Shown piece after piece: positions 58,246 to 64,000 of a stretch of 64,000 nt of DNA; positions within the stretch are counted from its first letter, which is position 1, and each line of letters opens with the position of its first letter. The DNA lies in the NCBI RefSeq assembly GCF_000524195.1, contig NW_020170443.1:208535-272534 (forward strand), given 5' to 3'. Source of the DNA: Echinococcus granulosus. Taxonomy: Eukaryota; Platyhelminthes; Cestoda; Cyclophyllidea; Taeniidae. The notes beneath the pieces were generated by a model. It worked only from the letters and a program-made list of their open reading frames with translations, was not told the origin of the DNA and made no database searches. The translations under genes were made by a program, and so were the position numbers.

Positions 58246-59386
58246 TTATTTTTTAAAAGGCTTTGCAAGTATTTTTGCGGGATATTTTGAAGGATCGAGT
58301 CCACGCACCGAGAAAAGTCTAATGGCGCGTTCCGAGAGAGTTCCACCGCATTTTAATCCCCGACTCGAGAGTGCCTGCTTTAGAGTCTCCAAACCGTACG
58401 ACTCTAACTCCATCGCCGAAGAAGCTGCCTCTAACGCTGCTTCCGTTATAGGAACGCTATCAGCAAGCTTCTTGGTTGCAGATGATGAAACAGCCGTTTC
58501 GCTCGTCTTCAACCCGTTTCCTTCACTTTGCGATTCAACAAGAGATTCCTGTATTCCTTCCCTCTGTTCCTCCACCTTCGCAGCATTTTCTTTATTAGCG
58601 ACAGTATCCGAATCTACTGAGTTAAGAAAATATGATTCGGAGTGTTTTATTGTTAAGACAATAAAATCCCCAAAAGGAAAACTTACTAACTTCGGAATTT
58701 GATAGCGATCTCAATGAGGGGTCTGCGTGATTTTGCTTCTCAGTCAATTCGGAAGATGAGAATAGGTCGTCGGAATCATCATTACTATCACTACTATCAT
58801 CACTGCTTGAAGAAACACCCTCATCCAGTTGTTCAATCCACAGCTTTGGCTTCTTCTTAACGGGCTCTGAGGGGCCAGCATCAGCAACGATTTGTGCTAG
58901 CATTGCCTCCACTGCATCTTGAAGTTCAGAGGAAATATGTTCCTTGCGTTTTGCGAAATCTGGGTCGTTAAACTTGTGGTCATGAAGGAGGCCCTTATCC
59001 AGGGCCTCGCGACGACGTCGCTGCTTTTCTAGGTATCGGTCCACCTTTGCACGCTCACGCTCTCCCGCTTTGGCATACCACTCCTTAAGTTTAGCTTCAG
59101 CGTTCACATCACGCATTCGACGACCCGAGAGATCGCGACACATGTCGTGGTTGTTCGTCTTTTCAATTTGATTGCCGATGGCACGCAGCATGGACCCAAA
59201 GCCACCCTTTCCACCCCGCAAACGCGAGTGCACCTGAATGAGCACATCGTCACTTTCCACATCACTCGGGTGATTGACGAGCCGGCCATCGACAGAAAAG
59301 TAACAATCTACACCCTCGCGAAGAAGCTTAAGATATTCTTCCCGGGTAATGAACCGACTTCCGGCCACATATACATCTGAACACAT
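58246..59386 (-). CDS. SDE2: SDE2 homologue, ubiquitin-fold splicing/genome-stability factor
   Basis: Two minus-strand exons, 59386-58687 and 58616-58246, joined in phase 1 over a 70-nt intron; about 356 residues. The N-terminal ubiquitin-like part ends in the processing site [14 protein letters not shown], followed by the invariant [20 protein letters not shown]. The middle is acidic/Ser-rich. The C-terminus has the SDE2 SAP-like module ([20 protein letters not shown], then [12 protein letters not shown]). In known SDE2, cleavage after Gly-Gly exposes a Lys N-degron; the mature protein joins the spliceosome and the replication-fork protection machinery. The ubiquitin fold here lacks its first strand: from ATG 59386 only about 57 residues precede GG, against about 77 in mammals. 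An acceptor 11 nt before the ATG suggests either a missing 5' exon or trans-splicing. Confidence 0.92.
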
Positions 59387-59438
59387 TTCGCAGCTCTAAA
59401 AATCATGTAAACTACGGATGATGCCGATTCTAGTGCAT

Positions 59439-59561
59439 TCAAATACTAAAAAACCAAACAGCCCGTAGAAAAAGGAAGCCTATCAACATGATTGCTGTAA
59501 TTCCACCCAAAGTCATAATGCCAAAAGGCAGTGTAGAATTAGTCAAAAAGGTAGCCAACAT
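59439..59561 (-). CDS. Small ORF encoding a 40-residue membrane-like peptide
   Basis: ATG to TGA on the minus strand. About 26 consecutive hydrophobic residues (from LPFGIMTLGGITAIML to FLFL) follow a short polar start with an N-S-T sequon and end in AVWFFSI. It lies 52 nt upstream of the SDE2 ATG and 41 nt before the SDE2 acceptor, the layout of flatworm two-gene trans-spliced units in which a tiny upstream protein precedes a longer one. No homologue is recognised; it may be chance in AT-rich DNA. Confidence 0.25.
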   Translation of the reverse strand: MLATFLTNSTLPFGIMTLGGITAIMLIGFLFLRAVWFFSI

Positions 59562-62388
59562 GCCACGTAGAACCCCCTATTTTCCACAATCTTTGCATAC
59601 TAAAGTTTCTGCCTCCAATGTCTAGCTATACCAGTATAGCAAGGTAAAAAATAGGCGGGCCAATTAAGTGGCTAAGTTCGGCTTGTCGTTTAATCGGAAG
59701 CCTCCTAGATGTTCTAAATTACAACACTTCACTTCAATCTCATGACAAAGGACCAAGTCTTAAAAATCCGTAAAACAGGAATATGCATAATTAGGCACAG
59801 AAAAAGACTAACCTCTAAAAAAGTAGCCCAAAATCAACAATCAGGCAGCACCCGTAAAACCCACGAGATTCGCCAACAAAGTAAAACAAGACGCGAACAG
59901 GGCAACATATCAACAATCATCCACCTTTAACAATAATTTACAGTAAACACAAGTGTTGACAGAAGCTTTATTGTGATAAAAGATTTTGTGAGTATTGGTA
60001 ATTTGTGATGATAGCCGGTAAAAGCCTACGTAGTGAGTCATTGAGAGGACTCTTATTTATTCACTCAGATTATAAAGTTTTATACACTTAAAAAAATTAG
60101 TTTTATAAATTTAAATTGACAGGTAATCTGGAGGATTCACTTTATTGGTGATTTAATAGGGTTTATTTTTACCTCTTTTTTAATAGTTGCGACGCGTTAT
60201 ACTACCAGTAAGTTGCGCAACATGCCTTGTAATATTTTGTTTTTGTAAAACAAGTTAAAAAAAAGACGACTGCCCCAATCACACTTTTATTCCAAATCGC
60301 AATAATAGCTGTTTAACGACGTGGGAATTGCCACTAATTTTTTTACCTTCTAACCTTTTACGTATTATGCTTAAGAATAGAAGCTTTGAATCCATTGCAT
60401 TCCAGTTGCTACGTCCCTTTTACTCACAATACTGTTTAACTAATTGGTAGACCTTATGCTCTACGAGTATTGGTTAATAGGCTTAGCCAATCCCATAGCT
60501 GCATTTGTTTTTTGTCAGTCGCTGACTAATGAGCGGTCCCCATCGCTGGCGCTCGTTTGGAATCATTCACTGAATTTCGTTTGGATTATAGGGGGCCCGA
60601 ACGGCTTTCAATTTCGCTCACGTGAGGCTTTTCAAATCTAAAGATTTTTATGGCAAATGTATGACATCTAACATGAAAATGGCATTATATGAGAAGTTGT
60701 TGGGAGTTTATCATGCTTTAGAAGAAATATGACTGTGCTTATGACTAGTACTTCACGCGTGCTTTGGTACTTTAGGTCTGTTATTTTATTTTGCTATTGT
60801 TGGTCTTGTTTCACTTGTGACGTTTTATTCCTTGTACTCTACACAAATTTGTTAGCACTTTCGTGTGCATTTCGACTCATGTTCTACTCGAGTCTTGCTG
60901 TCATATCAAATTTCATAACTGTGCTTTTTGCCATAAGTTGATATTCTGAACCAATCCTTGATACGCCATGAATTGAATAGATGTTGTATTATCTTTGCTT
61001 TTTTCCTCATTGTTTTTTTTTGGTGGTTTTCCTTCCACTTATGACATTTATTTTGCCTTAGCTAATTAAATCACGCTGCAGTATTTTGCTTGGTTCCTAA
61101 CTTGTTTATGCTGTCATCTTTTGTAACAACTTCCGGTACTTGCGCTATGGAAATCAACATGTATCTCACACGTTCTTTGATGTTGGGACGTGCTACTTCT
61201 CTTTCTACATGTTTATATTCGCCTTTTAGTCGGATTTCATGTTTTACTAACACTTTACATACTCGAGGAAAACCTTTTAAACTTAATTTTGGCCTTCTTT
61301 TACTTTTATTCGCGTTCTTTTGGAGTATCAGATGGTGTTGTCTGGACGGTGTGACTTGTTCACGTGCTTATTAGTGCGGTTGTCAGCAGTGCCTTTTAAC
61401 CGCCTGCGCACTTAATGCAATTAAAGTACATTTGTATGGGGTTCCCATATTATGTCGTAAATTTCGCATATTACCCATTTTAAGTCTTCCGTTGTCGACA
61501 AATGTATTCGACAATAACCATTCGTCAGAGGCTCTAGGCATTGTGCTATTTTGTATGCCCCTTTTCCTATCTTTCACTTTTGAGCGCTTCGCAAATCGGA
61601 TAGTAGTAGTTCCTCCGTGTGTCTTCTTTACCAAGGCAGCAGGATTTCATCGTAAGGCAGTTGTTCATGTAAGAGTGGTTCTTCAGCCCTCAGTTTCAAT
61701 TGCGTTTTCCTTATACCTAGCAACTACTGTATAATCTCACTGCATTCATATGGCCCATTTCCTTTGTTGTAGCACAAAATTTGTCTTTTTTCTTTGAGTA
61801 ATAGACTTTTGGTAGTTTAGAAGTACGCCTGCATCATGTGGCCGTAATGACATTTTTTAATATTCTATCGCATTGGCTTTTGTGACGCACATTTTGCAAA
61901 GTCATAAATATGTCATAATTTCCCATTCGAATCTGAGTTTTACCTTGATAAGAAGTAGTGTTATGAGTATACTTCGGAACACTGACTAAGCGTTTGATTC
62001 GCGAAGATTTTTTTGGCTTACCGTAAACACGTTTTGTCGTGCCTAAAAATGGTACGAATTTTCTTGGTGGCTTAACACAAGTTGTTGAATGCTAAAATTT
62101 GTGTTGATCCGACCGCAGCTGTTGCTCGCAATTGTGGGTTTTTCCGCGTTATGATGGATGAGTTAGTGACCGGTATGGGTGTAATTTGCCTTTATGCTTA
62201 TGGCAGGGGTTCTGTCTTTTGAAGGAGCCATTATGATTGGCGTGAACCTTCATCCGGGAGGGATTCTTTCACTTTCTCTGTATTTCAAGTTTACTATTTT
62301 ATTACCTTTTATTTATTTACAAACATGAGCAATGCGTTAGTGATCTTGGTGGGTAGTCGATACCTCCTACCTTTAGGAGAACAGAACT
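59562..62388. other. Intergenic spacer between SDE2 and DESI2
   Basis: About 2.8 kb, T-rich on the plus strand from 60.6 kb on. Several open frames of 60-100 codons occur (for example 61090-61374 and 61432-61734) but have no domain content. A pyrimidine tract and AG (CTCCTACCTTTAG) ends just before the DESI2 start. Confidence 0.45.
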
Positions 62389-63382
62389 ATGACAATGTGT
62401 GGTAGCCCCACCTTTTCAAATGCAATGGCGGAGTCCAGTCCCGTCACCGTCAACGTCTACGACATGGTAAATTTGCTGCATTATGTTATTTTTTTTTCTC
62501 AGTAGTATCTCTACTGACAACCGTTCACTTCTTCCCTTCCTTCAGTCCTGGCTGAACGAGTACATTGGCAACATTGGTTTAGGCGTCTACCATACGGGTG
62601 TGGAGGTCTACGAACGCGAGTATTGCTACGGAGGCCACCAATTTGGCTCCTCGGGCATTTTCGAGATGACTCCTCGTGACACCGAAAGTCTCGGCCCCAA
62701 TTACTCCTTCAAGTTTGTACCTCTTCCTTCTCCATTTAGCATTGCATTTTCCACCATCGTTTGATTCAGTGCTCTACTTTACCGTAGGACTTCAATTGTG
62801 GTGGGTTTCACAGACTTCACCTACCGCGACGTCTGCACCATAATCAGCAATATGGAGCGGGACTTCAGAGGTGCACATTACCACCTTTTGCGCAAGAACT
62901 GCAACCACTTTTCAAGTGCATTTGTCGAGGTAGGTGTATCGCATGGCCCTGTTTGCATATACCAAGATTAACGAACAGTGGATGACGATGCTAGCCTTAT
63001 TATTCTGCCATGCAAGGACAGAATGCCAGATGCATGGATAGTGGGTCAAATTCCTCTGCAAAATTATCTCTAATTTAAGCAGACGCCATTACACTACGTG
63101 GTCTCCATTTTACCTTGAGTGGTGTCTGAGATTCCTAGTTTTTACACTTACACAAGTCGCTTCTTTGGTAATCGCTAATCACCCTCTTCGCACTGCATTC
63201 CAGCACCCACTGTCTAAATACTGTCTCATGAGTAACTTTCAATGTCTTGGGATGTAAAACTTTTTATTGCGCTCCCTACTGGTGTGTTTTAGGAAACCCC
63301 ATCCTCCGATACTTATCTGCCAATTTGGCTCAAAACTGATATTAGCGAGTTTAAGAAGTCGAATGTACAAAGTGTTACATGA
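62389..63382 (+). CDS. DESI2: DESI2/PPPDE1-type cysteine isopeptidase
   Basis: Four exons: 62389-62466, 62546-62712, 62788-62929 and 63293-63382; 158 residues. The PPPDE fold is clear: VTVNVYDM|SWLNEYIGNIGLG, the catalytic His in VYHTGVEVYEREYCYGGHQF, SSGIFEMTPRD, TDFTYRDVCTIISNMERDF and the catalytic Cys in YHLLRKNCNHFSSAF. Members remove SUMO or ubiquitin, and vertebrate DESI2 also acts on palmitoylated proteins in some reports. The start could be ATG 62389, 62395 or 62425; the last is closest to family length, and a 5' acceptor ends at 62376. The last exon is less sure: it fits in phase and encodes a P-I-W-L segment where the family has P-x-W-I-N, but the hydrophobic C-terminal region of DESI2 is not found. 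Confidence 0.85.
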
Positions 63383-64000
63383 CCTGGAAGATGTAGTTCA
63401 GGTCAAATGAGGTCCTTTAACTTTACAAACAAATGAGGTGGTATTCGTGACGCTGCTGCACCGATTAGCTAATGGTATGTGTGTTTCTCCACTAGTTCTA
63501 TCCTGAAACTGTTAACCAAGGTGGTAGACGATGGTAGTGGTGTGTATGGAGCAGCGTATTAGTGATGAAGTCTTTCGTAAACAAAGAAGTGCTACCTGTA
63601 AAAATCGCTAGAAGGCGTCAAGCACGTCACGTTAGCGTCAGCCGTCAGGCGGCTGAATGACGTAGACGTTTCAAAGACGGTCGCCCATACCTCTATATCT
63701 GGCTGTGGTGGCTGCGAGGCCACAGGAGTGATGCCTGCGAGTATTTCGGAACTGGAACATTTGATGAGGCGGAAGCAATGCATAGTTTGTGATAGAATTG
63801 CAAAGCAGATGATCTTTCTGTGGCCACGGTGAAAAGTTGCAAGCTTAGACATCAGTAGGCTACGTCAAGTTGGTTCATTCTCAATTACAAGGCTTTTGAA
63901 GTGTTAGTTTTTCACTCGCGCCGATGTATCGCCCTCTTTAATAAGCTCACAGTCTAAATTTGGCTTGAATGTCCAAGTCCATCTGTTGTACCTAGTTACA
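63383..64000. other. Right-edge sequence after DESI2
   Basis: Holds the RING-like exon described separately, and a possible small exon at 63438-63474 that joins it in phase (VVFVTLLHRLAN, donor GTATGT). Otherwise unassigned. Confidence 0.35.
63612..63828 (+). CDS. Candidate RING-finger exon of a gene running off the right edge
   Basis: An open 71-codon segment follows an acceptor (AATCGCTAG) and ends at a donor (CCACG|GTGAAA). It encodes a helical stretch (LASAVRRLNDVDVSK) and then LMRRKQCIVCDRIAKQMIFL, matching the first zinc pair and the following strand of RING domains as in LRSAM1 and IAP proteins, where the Cys-Gly-His would come next. The rest of the RING would be in the next exon, beyond or near the window end. 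The upstream start is unknown. Confidence 0.35.

Noticed and set aside
60444..61734. Series of 60-100 codon frames on both strands
   Set aside because: T-rich low-information sequence without domains, splice-phase consistency or start context.
1..64000. CRISPR arrays, bacterial operons, rRNA or convincing tRNA genes
   Set aside because: No regularly spaced repeats, no Shine-Dalgarno-led gene strings and no cloverleaf sequences were seen; the spliced genes show the DNA is eukaryotic nuclear.

Overview
This is a eukaryotic window with 13 multi-domain or multi-exon protein genes that can be named or well modelled, a few orphan exons, and repeat-rich spacers. Introns follow GT-AG. Many are only 29-41 nt long, some exactly 30 nt, alongside introns of 1-2.6 kb. 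Genes are close together, several start codons sit 3-22 nt after a pyrimidine-AG splice acceptor, and old LTR elements fill the gaps. Together with the gene content (cilia, neuronal and muscle regulators) this points to a compact flatworm genome, most likely a tapeworm. That assignment is an inference from intron style and compactness, not from a marker gene.

Left third (1-29 kb): the 3' end of a TBX20-type T-box gene (+); a complete GABPA-type ETS factor (-, OST, PNT and ETS domains); a single-exon SRF MADS-box gene (+); a ZNF622/REI1 60S-assembly factor (-, 4 exons); and a large cyclic-nucleotide-gated channel gene (-, 4 exons) whose pore filter carries a lysine where CNG channels have glycine.

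Middle (29-41 kb): about 7 kb of spacer with two ~1 kb elements bounded by degenerate LTRs (TRIM-like); then a five-exon protein with paired CCCH zinc fingers (-); then a dead Ty3/gypsy integrase fragment split by a 196-bp solo LTR with a 4-bp target duplication.

Right third (41-64 kb): SF3A3 (+, 8 exons) and kanadaptin/SLC4A1AP (+, 17 exons) in tandem; an intronless ORF with a degenerate KH-like fold (+); two axonemal genes, PACRG (-) and LRRC23 (+), firing apart from a 197-bp shared promoter; an unrecognised gene with ten introns of 29-38 nt (+); SDE2 (-); a DESI2-type PPPDE peptidase (+); and a RING-like exon at the right edge. SF3A3, SDE2 and probably kanadaptin all belong to splicing or RNA biology, and PACRG/LRRC23 both belong to ciliary doublet/radial-spoke structure. 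The three transcription factors (TBX20, GABPA, SRF) lie within the first 17 kb but on different strands, with no sign of an operon.

All exon models were built by hand from splice motifs, reading phase and recall of family sequences. No alignment or transcript data were available.
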